From positions 125,523,464 to 125,587,463 of the forward strand of contig NC_072796.1 of NCBI RefSeq assembly GCF_028583425.1: DNA of 64,000 bases, written 5' to 3'. The notes under the pieces were generated by a model, which saw only the letters and a program-made list of their open reading frames with translations, did no database searches and had not been told where the DNA came from. Made by a program: the position numbers and the translations under genes. Origin of the DNA: Eublepharis macularius. Its lineage: Eukaryota > Chordata > Lepidosauria > Squamata > Eublepharidae. The first letter of the stretch is position 1; every line of letters begins with the position of its first letter. Shown here piece after piece: positions 49,001 through 55,919 of this stretch.

Positions 49001-52000
49001 GCATCTTGTTAGCTAGTAACCGTTTTATCCTCTGAAGCCCCAGAGATTTGTTTTTGAAGTTCCTAGCGTGTCATAACATCACTTCCTGTTCTGAAACAGG
49101 AAGTGACTTGCATGTGCTGCCCCCTGCTGTTTCATTTTTATTTACTTATACTCCGGTGAACGAGGGTGGGGGACAAGAAGCAACACCGGGCAGTTCCCTG
49201 CCATTACTTGGTAAGTGGCAGCCCTAGTCCCCCACCCAAGCTTCACACAAGTACATAATCCCGTGTGGACAGATTCATAGTCATGCCTGCTGGCCAGCAA
49301 AACGTCAGGCTTGCTGATGCAGCCATCCCTTGCCCCACTGGGCTGTCCAAAGGTGGCAGCAAACCATCTACATCAACTCCATTGCCTCTGAGTGAATGGG
49401 AGTAGGAGTATCACCTCCTTATAGATGGGTGGCTACCTCCAGCAACCTAGACATGGCATTCATTTCCAACAGTGCATCGACAAATGAAACAAGAATCCAG
49501 GCCTTTCTGGAAATTCCAATGTATCTCAATCTTGGTTTGGCTTATTATACATATATTTATGAGATCTTCACCTTGCCCTTCCTTCTGGCATGTACCTGGA
49601 GATGCAGAAACCAAGAGCTGTTCAACAGAACTGCCATTATTGAAAGCCTCAGGCAACTGCAGCTTGCATGCATTATCGAAGAATGTATCACCAACCATCT
49701 CTCTACCTCCTCCCCCTTCCTGTGTTTTCCCAAGGCAAAAAAGTCATCTCAGTCATGATCTCCAATAGAAACTGTATCCGTGTTTACCCGGCTATATTAC
49801 TAGGACACAGAAATGTCACCAGATCAGATGATTCAACAGGCTCTTTGTTGCCTCAAGCCACAGGAACTTGAAACTTAAGTGCACCGTCTCTTGATAGGAC
49901 AAGCGGTCCATCTGTGCCGCAAAGGTAGCGATCCTTTTCTACAGCAGCTGCAGTCAAAAGACTTTTTGTTATTCCACAAGGCTTCCGAGTAGATACAAAC
50001 TCTCGGGAAGGAGAAAGCCACTTCATCTCAGGCACGAGGGCCAGCGCTTGTGGGAATCCATGTCCGTGATAAACTTGTCCAGCGTCCACTAAGCAAAAGT
50101 GATGGAAAAGACTTCAGACAGGCCAGCAGACTTTGCATTCCTTTGTGGGAATGCTTCTGTGTCAAACAGCAAAGTTAGCATTGCGCCATGCAACAACTTT
50201 TATTTAAAAAAAAAAAGTTTTGGCAGCTTTACACCTTCTCTCTGCACTGTGCTGGAGTAAACATCAAAGTAGATCTTGTTTTAAACCTGCAAACAGTTTT
50301 GGAGTAGGCTGATGACACCTAGTTCTGCATTTCCTCCTGCAAATTTCCTAGTGACTCTATAGAGGTCCTTTCCAAATTCTGTTTATTGTTTTCAAAATCA
50401 CCAACAATACAAATAATTTTTACAAGAATAGGTATCTAGAAACAATTATTACATTCAGTATGTGTTCTAAGCTAGAGAGGTCCTGAACCTTGCTTTGGTT
50501 AACTGGCTAAGGGTGAACAAGTTGAAGCTTAATTCTGACAAGATGCAGGTAAAACTGGTTGGGAAGGCTGAAGTCTTGAATGACATTGTGCTCTCCTCTT
50601 TTGATGGGGTCCAGCTGACACATTCTGACTTGGTTAAGAGCCTGGGGGTTATACTGGACTCTACATTACTGCTGGAGAAGCAAGATAACATAGCCAGAAA
50701 AAAAAAATTCTTACCAGAAGCTATTGCCAGACCTTGACTTGGCTGATCTGGCCTCACGGATCCATGCTATGTTTACTTTGAGGCTAGTCTACTGTAATGC
50801 ACTCTGCCTGGGCCTGCCCTTGAAGTCAATTTGGAAACTCACTGGTTCTGAAGATGGCAGGCCAGTTACTAACAGGCGCTAGATGGAATATGTATCTCAC
50901 ACCCATCCTGCAATCGCTCCATTGGCTACCAATCAGTTACCAGGTTCAATTCAATTATCTCTGATAAAGCCCTTCATGGCCCAGCAGCCACACACACACG
51001 GTGGAACACCTCTCCTGCTATGCTCCGCCATGACAAATTTGCTCATCTGAGCAAATGGAGGTCAAGACTCCTCAGGAGGGCTCATGCAGTACGTTCATTC
51101 CACAACATGTGCAAGGCAGAAATGTTAAGGAGGGCATTCTTATTATCAAATTAGAACCGTAGCAAAATGGAACCATCTAGAAGAACACCTTCATAGCAGA
51201 ACAGATCTGTAATCCACTGAAACTATTACTGCAGGTATCATTACCTACGGATATTACTGTAGGTATACCTGGCTTTTACTAAATTGGTTTCTCCTGTTAA
51301 AAGAGTCAGGTTGTAGCTGATTTGAAAAGCCTTTGCCTGAGACCCTGAAGAGCTGCTGTCAGTTAGATTAAACCATACTGATTACGACAGGCCAGTAGTT
51401 GACTTAGTATTCATGAGCCTAAACCTGGACAATCCAAGAATGAGCCTTCTTTAGAAAGACGAAATCAACTTTTAATGAAATAAGCAGCCCAGACAAGTCT
51501 CCAGGTTATCCCAAGGAAACCAAGATTAATTTAGATTTACAAGAATTTATTCAATCTTGGTTTCCGCTCACCCGTTTTTTCCTCTAAAAATCTTTGCTTG
51601 GTGGTCAACCGGGGCTTTTTTTCAGCTGGAACATGGTGAACAGAGTTCTGGAACTTCTTGAAAATGGTCACATGGCTGGTGCCCCCACATGGCTGATGCC
51701 CTGATATCCAGACAGAGGGGAGTTTAGATTGCCCTCTGCGCTGCTCAGGGCACCAGCCATGCGGCCATTTTCTCCAAGGGCAACCCACTGAGTTCCACCA
51801 CCTCTTTTCCCAGAAAAAAAGCCCTGTGGTCAACCATAGGGAAAGCTTGAAAGACGTTAAAGAGCAAGCCCATCGAACCAAGGTCATCGTTGTTCCAAGT
51901 AGCCTCTCATTTTGTGGGCCCAATACGGATTCAGAACATTTGGATCTGCAGCATTCAGGACAAGACGGAGACAGGATACTTGGACTAGCTTGGTCATTGC

Positions 52001-55000
52001 TTAAAAATCTCCTGTCCTTATGATGGAAGCCTTTAATAATCAGAAAACAGATCTTGGCTTCCATGGCCAACATTCCGTTGTCTGCCAAGCAAAATAAACC
52101 AGAGCAGCCTGCCATACAGATTACCTAAACATTCTAAACCAGCAGAGCTCTTGGGAGTTTAAAAACAGTCTCATCCGATTTTTGTTTAATTCCACACCCC
52201 CACTACAATGTGCCCTGAAGCCACTTAACCTGTCAATATCAATTGCTTGTAATTAAACAGACAGCTCTCTGAGGAAGAAAGTTTTTTTTTGATCAACGCA
52301 GCTCCTCTGATGGGGACATCGTTTGCCTGTTGCTGCAACCGGTATCTTCTACCAAATAACTGCCCACAGATTATTATACAAAACTAACCCTTCGTTCATT
52401 TGAACTGGTATTTTCCGATGCAGCAGGAACAGACCGGATAAAGCAGAAGCCAAGCCTTCAAAAACGATCACACGGGATTAGAACCAGATTTTTCACTTCA
52501 TCCCATCTCAATTCCCTTCTTTGCCATGGCCCCCATCCCACAGGTCCAGACAGACCCAATGTCCCCAGCATCACTGGGTTTGGTGGTCAAATGGGACCCT
52601 TCATTCCCTTTTCACCCGATGAATATCTGGATCAATCCAATTTCCAATCTATAGCTCAGCAGCAGCTACAGTATTCCTTTAAAGATATATCACAATAAAA
52701 GTCTGCCTTTCTAGCCATAAATAATAACTCAAGGTGACGTACAAACATAACTTACAGCTTCATATTAAACATGTTTACTCAGAAGTAAGTCCCATAAAAT
52801 TAAAACTTACACCCAATAAGCAACTTAGCATTGCATGTTAAATCTAACGTGTCCCAAGACTGCAATCCAAAACACATTTACTAAACAGGAAGCCCCACTG
52901 AATTTAACGGGACTTACTTCTGAATAAGTGTATTTAGGATCACACTGCATGCTGTCATCTTAAATCCACATGTATTGCTTTAACTATGCTGCAGACTGGA
53001 TTCTTTTTTCCTGTGTTTTCTTGATAAAGTACCATGAAACAGAAGACTGGCTCTCAGGCCAAATATCTTAAATAATCTTCTAGTTTGCTGAGCATGTTAG
53101 CCAGACCCAGAAGAAAATATCCTTATGCCAAGCACAGTTTTCTGCAGTTAAGATTAACTGCATAACCATTGCTGGCCTGTGGTTAAAGTTTTTAAAAAAT
53201 TAAAATCATTTTTCTTACAGACATAACCTGCCTAAATCTACTGCCCACATAAATCACCTCCAGTTCCAAGAAACTCATCTATTCTTTGCCATACCAATTC
53301 ACTCACTTCTCAGGATTAGCGTGACTTCATCACTTTTGAAGGAAGAGTTAAATGACTCACTCTGTCCATCTGATGGCACATTCCTGGACTTTCTAGAGCA
53401 TCTTTCCTAGCTTCATGCTACGATGGAGCAGGAAGAGACTGCAGCAATACAAACAGGGAATGTCCCACAGTAATGGATGTGCAAGGCCAAGGAGGGAAAA
53501 AATCAGCCAAGCCTGGCCAAAAAACAGGAAGAGGAGGGGATTATGTTGGGTAGCAGAGACAGCAAAATGGTGTAAGTTAAGCTGGGGTACCAGTGGCTTT
53601 AAAAAAAAAAAGTTCAGCACCAAAGGCAGAGTGCCTCTGAGCATATGCAGAATTCCTTTCACAAATGGAAAGGAAAGGGAAAAATATAAGCATACCATGC
53701 TTCTGAGTATGCCATTCCTTTTTTTTTAAGGAAATGCTTCTTCACATGCTCAGAGACTGCTCATATGTCCTAGGGAATCTAATGATTTACCTAAGCCTGC
53801 CTTCCTACGGAGGCAACTTTGGCCCCACCTATGCTTCCATGCTGCCCAAGAGGCAAAGTCCAAAGTGACAATAAGCATTGTAGGTGGGGTGCTTGTTTCT
53901 CCCCCCCCCCACCACCAATAGCTCTTCATGGTGTATTTATGTCAGCTTTGGGCCCCTACTGCATTGAATTCATGGAAAGGATGCATGATAAGTTGCAAAA
54001 AGCAACTCAGACTGCAAAAATGGTGTAAACTACAAGCAAATGTTTTGATACACTGAAGGCATCAACTTTCTATGGTCTTACAATGTGTTGCTAACATAGA
54101 AGAGCCCTAGCAGGCAGCCACTAAACTGAAAGGGAGAAGTTCAGGCTTTGGTATGCCTGTTCTGCCCAGCACCAACATCTAGGAGACCAAGGTACACACA
54201 CATACATACAGTCTTGCCTATTGCACACCTTGATGCCAGCCACCCACCACTATCATGCTTTCATTAAGAGGTAGCACTCACTATGCACAATGTGCACATA
54301 TTTGCATTCATCCTTACAGCACACAAATACGCCCTGCGCTACCAATACAGCGCCCCACCATGCGACATATTATGCCACCACAATTGCAGCACCCATGCCA
54401 CGCGACACTTTATCCTGCAACCATGTGCTGTGACAACACACAGACAGGTGCCAAGAGCAAGAATGACTCATCAAGATCCATTCCTCCACCCCCACCCCAG
54501 CTTTGGATCTCAATGTTCCAGCAGCTGACCAAGGGGATAACATTTGAATCAAACACATAGGGAAGAAGGGTGGTGGACACAATAGCTACAGGGGCAGTAC
54601 GGAGCAAGGAGGGTGCCAGAACTGTTTCATCTGGTACCTCTCAACCATCTCAGCAGTTGATTCTTAGACTCAAGAATCTGGGCCATTCCTAGTAAAACCA
54701 CCACCTCCCCATCACCAAATATTTTAAATTGCCTTTAGGAACACATATCAATAAACATTGAATCAGCCTTTCTAGAAGCCCAGTTAAGAAACAGATTCTA
54801 AAAACTGGGCCCACAGTTTAGCAGTAGAGCATCTACTCAGAAGGCCCCAGGTGCAATCTCCAGCATCTCCTGAAGATCAGGGAACAGGTGAGACAGGTGC
54901 TGCCATTTAGAGAAGACAACCCTTGATAGACCTACAGACTGAATCAGGGCAGGGCAGCTTCACAAATTTCACCCGTCAGCCTCTGTATATTTACAGCCAG

Positions 55001-55919
55001 GAGAAAGGAATTCTCCATAGCTGAAGAAGGGAGCTTTGACTCTTGGAAGCTTCTACCCTGAAAATCTTGTCGGTCTCTAGGGTGCCACTGGACTCCAATC
55101 TCTGGTTAAGCTGCTAGAGAGAGCCTTCTCTCCCCACAGACGGATCCCCAGTACATCTGCTAACCTTTACAGCTGAAGCTGCAATGAGCAGTGGGAAACA
55201 TCTGGAGACAGCAAGGTCGACTGTTGCGCTGCAGGGGGTAACAAGCGGCCCCTTTCTCTCCCCCCTCCGCTCAAATCTTTCTGGTTCCCGGAGAGGTTGG
55301 AGCTGGGAAGCTGATCCTCCTTCCCGCAATGACGCCACAACGCCAACAACATAAACAAGGCATCGCAGCCTCGTCCAAACAGAGACGCACTTGGAGAGGG
55401 TGTATGTGCGCGCGCAAAAATAGGGGGTTTTTTGGTGTTATTTTGCAACCGCAACCGCCACTCACACAACAAACAGCACTGTAGGGTTGCCAACCTCCAG
55501 GTGGGGGCTGGACATCTGGAATTACCACCGATCTCCAGACTACAGAGATCAGTTACCCTGGAGAAGGCGGCTGCCTTGGAGGGTGGGTTCTCTGGCATTA
55601 AACCCTGATGAGGTCGCTCCCCTCGCCAAACCCTGCCTTCCCCAGGCACCACTCCCCAAATCTCCTGGAATTTCCCAACCTAAAGTTGGCAACCCTCCCT
55701 CCAAAGCCGTCCCTCCCCTCCTGCCCCGCTCCTCCTCCATTCCCCCCGCCGCACCACCTGCGATGCCCACGAGCGCCCGAGAGAGCCTCCGAGCAGCCCT
55801 TACCCGCTCCGCTCGCTGAGATAGCCGCTCTCGTTGGCGTTCAGGAACCTCGTCCACCCGTCCGCCGTCTTCACCCAGTTCTGCCCGGGGGATCGCCAGT
55901 CCTGCCCGAGAAAAGGCAT
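20194..55919 (-). CDS. FBXO32: FBXO32 (atrogin-1/MAFbx) complete spliced coding region, nine exons
   Basis: Muscle F-box protein: the substrate-recognition subunit of an SCF (SKP1-CUL1-F-box) ubiquitin ligase active in muscle atrophy; reported substrates include MyoD and eIF3f. The nine - strand exons have lengths 116, 113, 50, 93, 94, 185, 183, 144 and 90 bases, all with AG/GT borders and compatible phases, and total 1068 bases = 355 codons plus TGA, the same length as the mammalian protein. Landmarks: N-terminus [15 protein letters not shown]; basic nuclear-localisation-like cluster AAKKRKK near residues 60-66; conserved helical region in residues 94-217; F-box within exon 7 (about residues 223-271, [17 protein letters not shown]); C-terminus DFINLFRF, ending in a possible PDZ-binding tail. 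Residues 26-52 (exon 1/2 junction) differ most from mammals. The start at 55919-55917 has G at -3, and no in-frame ATG lies closely upstream. Introns occupy about 34 kb and are full of repeats. Confidence 0.97.
20333..20588 (+). mobile_element. Foldback hAT-like MITE (copy 3), FBXO32 intron 8
   Basis: The target duplication is GGCGTATC (20325-20332) / GGTGTATC (20589-20596), 7 of 8 identical. It starts only 50 bases upstream of the exon 9 acceptor on the gene strand. Confidence 0.88.
20597..21015 (-). other. FBXO32: FBXO32 intron 8, remainder
   Basis: Between the MITE and exon 8; nothing recognised. Confidence 0.6.
21016..21159 (-). CDS. FBXO32: FBXO32 exon 8
   Basis: Forty-eight codons between TTACATTTCAG and GTAGGT. 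It reads [19 protein letters not shown] and ends [10 protein letters not shown]. Cys residues near the end (LCRHCH) are conserved in the family. Confidence 0.96.
21997..22054. repeat. Tandem duplication, 29-bp unit x2
   Basis: The unit beginning TAATGGATGGAAGATATTGC occurs twice head to tail without change. Confidence 0.9.
22380..22640 (-). mobile_element. tRNA-derived SINE (same type as 37411-38015)
   Basis: On the - strand: CCAGTTTGGTGTAGTGGTTA (A box), CTGGGTTTGATTCCTCACTC (B box), CCAGCTGGGTGACCTTGG, CACTCAGAGCAG on the + strand, and a TTATTATTATTATTA tail at about 22381-22398. Full length. Confidence 0.85.
22695..22877 (-). CDS. FBXO32: FBXO32 exon 7 (F-box)
   Basis: Sixty-one codons between TTTTCCCAG and GTAATA. 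It starts [16 protein letters not shown] and ends [10 protein letters not shown]. The F-box (SKP1-binding) motif [13 protein letters not shown]...DIVSLGQV...[15 protein letters not shown] lies wholly within this exon. Confidence 0.96.
23029..23967. repeat. Near-perfect palindrome: 455-bp inverted duplication with 29-bp spacer
   Basis: The arms 23029-23483 and 23513-23967 are reverse complements without any indel (mirror coordinates always sum to 46996). The only difference found reading block by block is at position 23189 versus 23807. Each arm contains a complete tRNA-type SINE and unique-looking flank. The identical 112-codon open frames at 23052-23390 and 23606-23944 are the SINE read twice and are not genes. 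Confidence 0.97.
23205..23420 (+). mobile_element. tRNA-derived SINE in left palindrome arm (mirrored at 23576-23791)
   Basis: It contains CACAGGTTCAAATCCCCACT (B box), GGCCAGTCACACTCTCTCTG, CCTAACCTACCTCCCCAGG and TATAAATGAAGT at the end. The mirror copy is on the opposite strand. Confidence 0.8.
24458..24925. repeat. AGTCCAGTAGCACC-type dispersed repeat, two copies head to head
   Basis: The left copy on the - strand ends at 24460 with AAGAGTCCAGTAGCACC as seen on +. The right copy on + ends with AAAGGTGCTACTGGACTC and ACAGACTAACATGGCTAACT. Between them are a polypurine tract (24567-24608) and a third partial copy. Core sequences resemble CTGATGA...GAAAGCTTATGCTA (see findings). The class is not certain; Penelope-like is one possibility. 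Confidence 0.7.
26051..26241. mobile_element. Foldback MITE, 191 bp
   Basis: The termini GTTTTCACACGTCTTACTTG and CAGGTAAGACATGTGAAAAC are reverse complements with few mismatches, and the arms continue through GGAACATCGTGCAAAACAC. An imperfect 8-bp duplication flanks it: TCTTGGCT / CCTTGTCT (6 of 8). Open frames across it are artefacts of the palindrome. Confidence 0.8.
26820..27004 (-). CDS. FBXO32: FBXO32 exon 6
   Basis: Between CATTAACAG and GTAAGT. It encodes [16 protein letters not shown] to [14 protein letters not shown] (62 codons including the split Val), the leucine-rich helical segment before the F-box. Confidence 0.96.
27478..27680 (+). mobile_element. tRNA-derived SINE, second type, near full length
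   Basis: It reads AGCTGAGTGGTAGAGCATAT (A box), CAAAAGGTCCAGGTTTTTGG (B-box remnant), GACCTTTGCCTGAGACCCT, GAGTAGACAATACTG, GATGGACCAAGGGTCTGAC and TATAAAGCAGCTTA. Confidence 0.85.
27693..27910 (-). mobile_element. 5S rRNA-derived SINE with BovB-like 3' end
   Basis: The - strand carries GATCTCAGAAGCTAAGCAGG and TTAGTAATTGGATGGGAGACC, unmistakably 5S-rRNA-like, then AATGGCAAACCACCTCTG and the tail GGTCGCCATAAGTCAGCTATG that matches the BovB 3' end. The 11-bp target duplication AAATACTTAAA is exact at 27682-27692 and 27911-27921. Confidence 0.9.
28349..28442 (-). CDS. FBXO32: FBXO32 exon 5
   Basis: Between ATCCACAG and GTAAAA. It reads [15 protein letters not shown], then [16 protein letters not shown] plus one base. 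The donor is GTAAAAAA, weaker than consensus, but phase and protein match are exact. Confidence 0.95.
29373..29576 (-). mobile_element. 5S rRNA-derived SINE with BovB-like 3' end (older copy)
   Basis: Same layout as 27693-27910, with a C-run insertion at 29406-29413. No clear target duplication. Confidence 0.85.
29846..29935 (+). mobile_element. TAGGGTTG-type hAT-like element, internally deleted (90 bp)
   Basis: The ends are TAGGGTTCCCAACCTCC and GATGGCAACCCTG. The imperfect 8-bp target duplication is CTTGGTTC / ATTGGATC (6 of 8). Only the outer parts of the family remain. Confidence 0.75.
30989..31014. repeat. (AG)n microsatellite
   Basis: Thirteen AG units. Confidence 0.9.
31255..31485 (-). 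mobile_element. tRNA-derived SINE (MIR-like)
   Basis: On the - strand: CCAGGTTCGAATCCTCACAC (B box), TTTGGGCGACTTCTC, CCAACCTACCTCACAGGGTG and GGGAAAGGCGGGAC near the end. Confidence 0.75.
33420..33636. mobile_element. Foldback MITE, about 215 bp
   Basis: Long inverted arms: GAACTCAGAGCGGAACTACA at the left and the complementary CTACAAGT/ACTTGTAGTTCCGCTCTGGGTTC at the right. Pairing continues for about 85 bases to AGGATGCC / GGCATCCT, leaving a short loop. No clear target duplication could be read. Confidence 0.8.
34118..34215 (+). repeat. AGTCCAGTAGCACC-type dispersed repeat, fragment
   Basis: It holds CTGATGAAGGGAGTTTAACTC, AAAAGTTTACACCCTGGAAA and TACAACTGGATTCG in the same order as the other members. 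Confidence 0.6.
36788..37000 (+). mobile_element. 5S rRNA-derived SINE with BovB-like 3' end
   Basis: The 5S-like part GATCTCAGCAGCTAAGCAAG...GGTTAGTAATTGGG is followed by GGCAATGGCAAACCACCTCT, GGGTTGCCACAAGTCAGCGA and a CAC-repeat tail. The target duplication is ACTGGAGCAC (36778-36787) / ACCGGAGCAC (37001-37010), 9 of 10 identical. Confidence 0.9.
37411..38015 (+). mobile_element. tRNA-derived SINE with internally amplified head
   Basis: It begins AGCCAGTCTGGTGTAGTGGT and ends with CTGCTCTGAGTGGGCGTTAA and a TATTATTATTATAAATAA tail, like full-length copies of about 260 bp. This one is enlarged to about 600 bp by the tandem array described separately. Confidence 0.88.
37432..37875 (+). repeat. 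Five-unit tandem array (88-89 bp units) within a SINE
   Basis: Units begin TTAAGAGCGGCAGGACTC at 37432, 37521, 37610, 37698 and 37787. Unit ends alternate: units 1 and 3 end GGGTAATTCTC, units 2 and 4 end GAGTCAGTCAC. The real repeating module is therefore a dimer of about 178 bp. Unit 3 lacks one base. It is not a CRISPR array. Confidence 0.95.
38347..38606 (-). mobile_element. Foldback hAT-like MITE (copy 4), FBXO32 intron 4
   Basis: The target duplication is AATATACC (38339-38346) / AATGTACC (38607-38614), 7 of 8 identical. Opposite orientation to copies 1-3. Confidence 0.88.
38726..38813. repeat. Short palindromic dispersed repeat (about 88 bp)
   Basis: The ends CAGTGAAATCCTAAACAGAG and AGGATTTCATTG are imperfect reverse complements around AGTCTAAGCCCAGTG / TCAGTGGACTTAGACC. 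Related units are at about 6477-6530, 29290-29370 and 52865-52948. Confidence 0.6.
39143..39235 (-). CDS. FBXO32: FBXO32 exon 4
   Basis: Exactly 31 codons between CTTCTCAG and GTATGT. It reads [18 protein letters not shown] and ends in SRRFNYVVR, a strongly conserved block. Phase 0 on both sides. Confidence 0.95.
39236..41267 (-). other. FBXO32: FBXO32 intron 3
   Basis: The rearranged SINE (40877-41171) lies close to exon 3. Nothing is recognised at 39240-40860. Confidence 0.7.
40877..41171 (-). mobile_element. tRNA-derived SINE with inverted 5' part (twin-priming structure)
   Basis: Left part 40877-41003 is the SINE 3' half in - orientation. Right part 41004-41171 is the 5' half in + orientation, starting at the A box (AGAGTGGTAAGCTGC) and running to GTAGATGACTGGGG, a segment also present (inverted) at the left side of the junction. 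The 14-bp target duplication GGTCTTAGTCATTA (40863-40876) / GGTCTTAGCCATTA (41172-41185), 13 of 14, encloses the whole structure, showing that it arrived in one event. Confidence 0.88.
41268..41317 (-). CDS. FBXO32: FBXO32 exon 3
   Basis: A 50-base exon between TTGAACAG and GTGAGT. It encodes [17 protein letters not shown], nearly identical to the family, and ends in phase 0. It is too short to be noticed as an open frame and was placed by family match plus splice sites. Confidence 0.95.
41318..42802 (-). other. FBXO32: FBXO32 intron 2
   Basis: AT-rich; a short direct repeat of TAGCATATAAATTAATTA (about 41506-41542). Nothing else is recognised. Confidence 0.65.
42803..42915 (-). CDS. FBXO32: FBXO32 exon 2
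   Basis: The acceptor is TTGTCCGCAG (ending 42916) and the donor is GTAAGA (42802-42797). It reads [15 protein letters not shown], then the basic cluster AAKKRKKD, then LNSKTRIQ. One base is carried into exon 3. Confidence 0.95.
43046..43475 (-). mobile_element. TAGGGTTG-type hAT-like element interrupted by a second copy
   Basis: Outer ends TAGAGTTGTTAACTCCAG and GGATGTTGGCAACCTTA. The target duplication is AGGCCACC (43038-43045) / AGACCACC (43476-43483), 7 of 8. The interior is split at CTCTATAG by the inner copy. Confidence 0.85.
43204..43406 (+). mobile_element. TAGGGTTG-type hAT-like element, inner nested copy (203 bp)
   Basis: The ends are TAGGACTGCCAGCCTCC and CCTGGCAACCCTA. The exact 8-bp target duplication CTCTATAG is at 43196-43203 and 43407-43414. 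This is the best-preserved copy of the family here. Confidence 0.92.
43605..43726. mobile_element. Foldback MITE, about 120 bp
   Basis: The arms AGGGCCAAGCTACACATGAC and GTCATGTGTAGCTTGGCCCT are exact reverse complements; pairing runs on through ACTTGAACGGCAAGTG. The loop is about 35 bases. No clear target duplication. Confidence 0.85.
43745..43905 (+). repeat. AGAGCCCTGCTGGATC-type dispersed repeat
   Basis: It contains AGAAGAGCCCTGCTGGATCC, CCAACAAACAGGGCACAGAG and TACTGCCTCTCAGTGTAGAG. A diverged relative lies at about 47945-48060. Class not known to me. Confidence 0.5.
44330..44640 (-). mobile_element. tRNA-derived SINE, second type (two adjoining partial copies)
   Basis: On the - strand a B box (AGAAGGTCCCAGGTTCAAAA) lies at 44360-44400, and similar body segments (GGAAAGGCCTTTCTCTTCC) at 44515-44545. 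Ends are approximate. Confidence 0.55.
45363..45660 (+). mobile_element. Foldback hAT-like MITE (copy 5, long variant), FBXO32 intron 1
   Basis: The target duplication is CAAGCAAG (45355-45362) / CAAACACG (45661-45668), 6 of 8 identical. An extra segment with CTTGTTCCAGCTGACC and AGTGACATCATTGTG (about 45540-45625) is shared only with copy 7. Confidence 0.82.
46440..46645 (-). mobile_element. tRNA-derived SINE (MIR-like)
   Basis: On the - strand: AGGATCTGTGAGCCTCCAGG, CCATGGAAGCCCGCTGGGTG, ACCTTGGGCCAGTCACATAC, CCTCACAGGATTGTTGTGAG and ACTGCTTTAGGGCCCCCAC. Confidence 0.8.
46648..46855. repeat. AGTCCAGTAGCACC-type dispersed repeat, foldback copy
   Basis: The left half (GTGTCCAGTAGCAATGATAA...AATTAGTGGTAAGGTATGAG) is the reverse complement of the right half (CTCATACCCTACCACTAATT...GTGCTACTGGACTC). 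The centre holds TCTGAAGAACTGAGCTGTGG and CACGAAAGCTC. Confidence 0.7.
47725..47790 (+). mobile_element. L2/CR1-type LINE 3' tail, very short
   Basis: CCGCCCTGAGCCTGCGAAAG and GGGGAGGGCGGAATTTAATT, the family's terminal block, with an AT tail. Confidence 0.6.
47795..47945 (+). mobile_element. tRNA-derived SINE, second type
   Basis: GTTCGGTGGTAGAGTGTCTG (A box), GACCACGGGTCTGAC and TTTGAAGCAGTTTCATG. The B box is degraded. Confidence 0.65.
48123..48305. repeat. 183-bp direct duplication, copy 1
   Basis: Identical base for base to 49034-49216 (offset 911). It contains the inverted repeat ACTTCCTGTT / AACAGGAAGT. Confidence 0.97.
48306..49033. other. 728-bp segment of unknown class between exact direct repeats
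   Basis: AT-rich, no long open frame. Near its right end GAATCCCTGAGTA (about 48887) and ACTCAGAGATTC (about 48941) are imperfect reverse complements. No terminal repeats, poly(A) or recognised transposon motif. See findings. Confidence 0.7.
49034..49216. repeat. 183-bp direct duplication, copy 2
   Basis: See copy 1. Copy 2 continues into GGCAGCCC, whereas copy 1 breaks into the unknown segment. Confidence 0.97.
50465..51215 (+). mobile_element. L2/CR1-type LINE, reverse-transcriptase C-terminal region
   Basis: Translation at 50495-50737 gives [39 protein letters not shown], the L2/CR1 block after the catalytic YxDD motif. Further along, CAATCGCTCCATTGGCTACC encodes the L-H-W-L-P motif and CTGATAAAGCCCTTCATGGC the K-A-L-H-G motif. 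The frame is broken several times. Confidence 0.85.
51290..51430 (+). mobile_element. tRNA-derived SINE, second type, 3' half
   Basis: AAAGCCTTTGCCTGAGACCC, GAGCTGCTGTCAGTTAGATT and CCATACTGATTACGACAGGC match the body of 27478-27680. Confidence 0.65.
51610..51826 (+). mobile_element. Foldback hAT-like MITE (copy 6, one arm shortened), FBXO32 intron 1
   Basis: Exact 8-bp target duplication TGGTCAAC at 51602-51609 and 51827-51834. The second arm has lost its middle, so the hairpin is reduced. Confidence 0.88.
54800..54960 (+). mobile_element. tRNA-derived SINE, second type
   Basis: CACAGTTTAGCAGTAGAGCA (A box), GCCCCAGGTGCAATCTCCAG (B box) and GAATCAGGGCAGGGCAGCTT near the end. Confidence 0.7.
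55010..55105 (+). repeat. AGTCCAGTAGCACC-type dispersed repeat, fragment
   Basis: CTGAAGAAGGGAGCTTTGAC, GGAAGCTTCTACCCTGAAAA and GGTGCCACTGGACTCCAATC in family order. Confidence 0.65.
55482..55696 (+). mobile_element. TAGGGTTG-type hAT-like element beside FBXO32 exon 1
   Basis: The ends are TAGGGTTGCCAACCTCC and AGTTGGCAACCCT. It lies about 110 bases downstream of the exon 1 donor, in intron 1. No clear target duplication on the right side. Confidence 0.8.
55804..55919 (-). CDS. FBXO32: FBXO32 exon 1 (coding part)
   Basis: ATG at 55919-55917 begins [10 protein letters not shown]; 38 codons plus GG end at donor GTAAGG (55803-55802). The open frame continues upstream without an ATG nearby, so the family-conserved Met is chosen. 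The end of the exon ([12 protein letters not shown]) is lineage-specific relative to mammals. Confidence 0.95.

Larger units (their letters stand above)
42916..55803 (-). other. FBXO32: FBXO32 intron 1 (12.9 kb)
   Basis: The largest intron, carrying most nested and duplicated repeats listed separately. Nothing is recognised at 44650-45350, 46860-47700, 49220-50400, 51840-52860 and 52950-54800. Confidence 0.7.

Noticed and set aside
48123-49216. LTR retrotransposon with 183-bp LTRs
   Set aside because: The repeats do not start TG or end CA, no primer-binding site or polypurine tract borders them, and the interior has no gag/pol.
51537-52115. 192-codon open frame on the - strand
   Set aside because: Its middle is a foldback MITE translation and the rest lacks protein-like conservation; no splice or family support.
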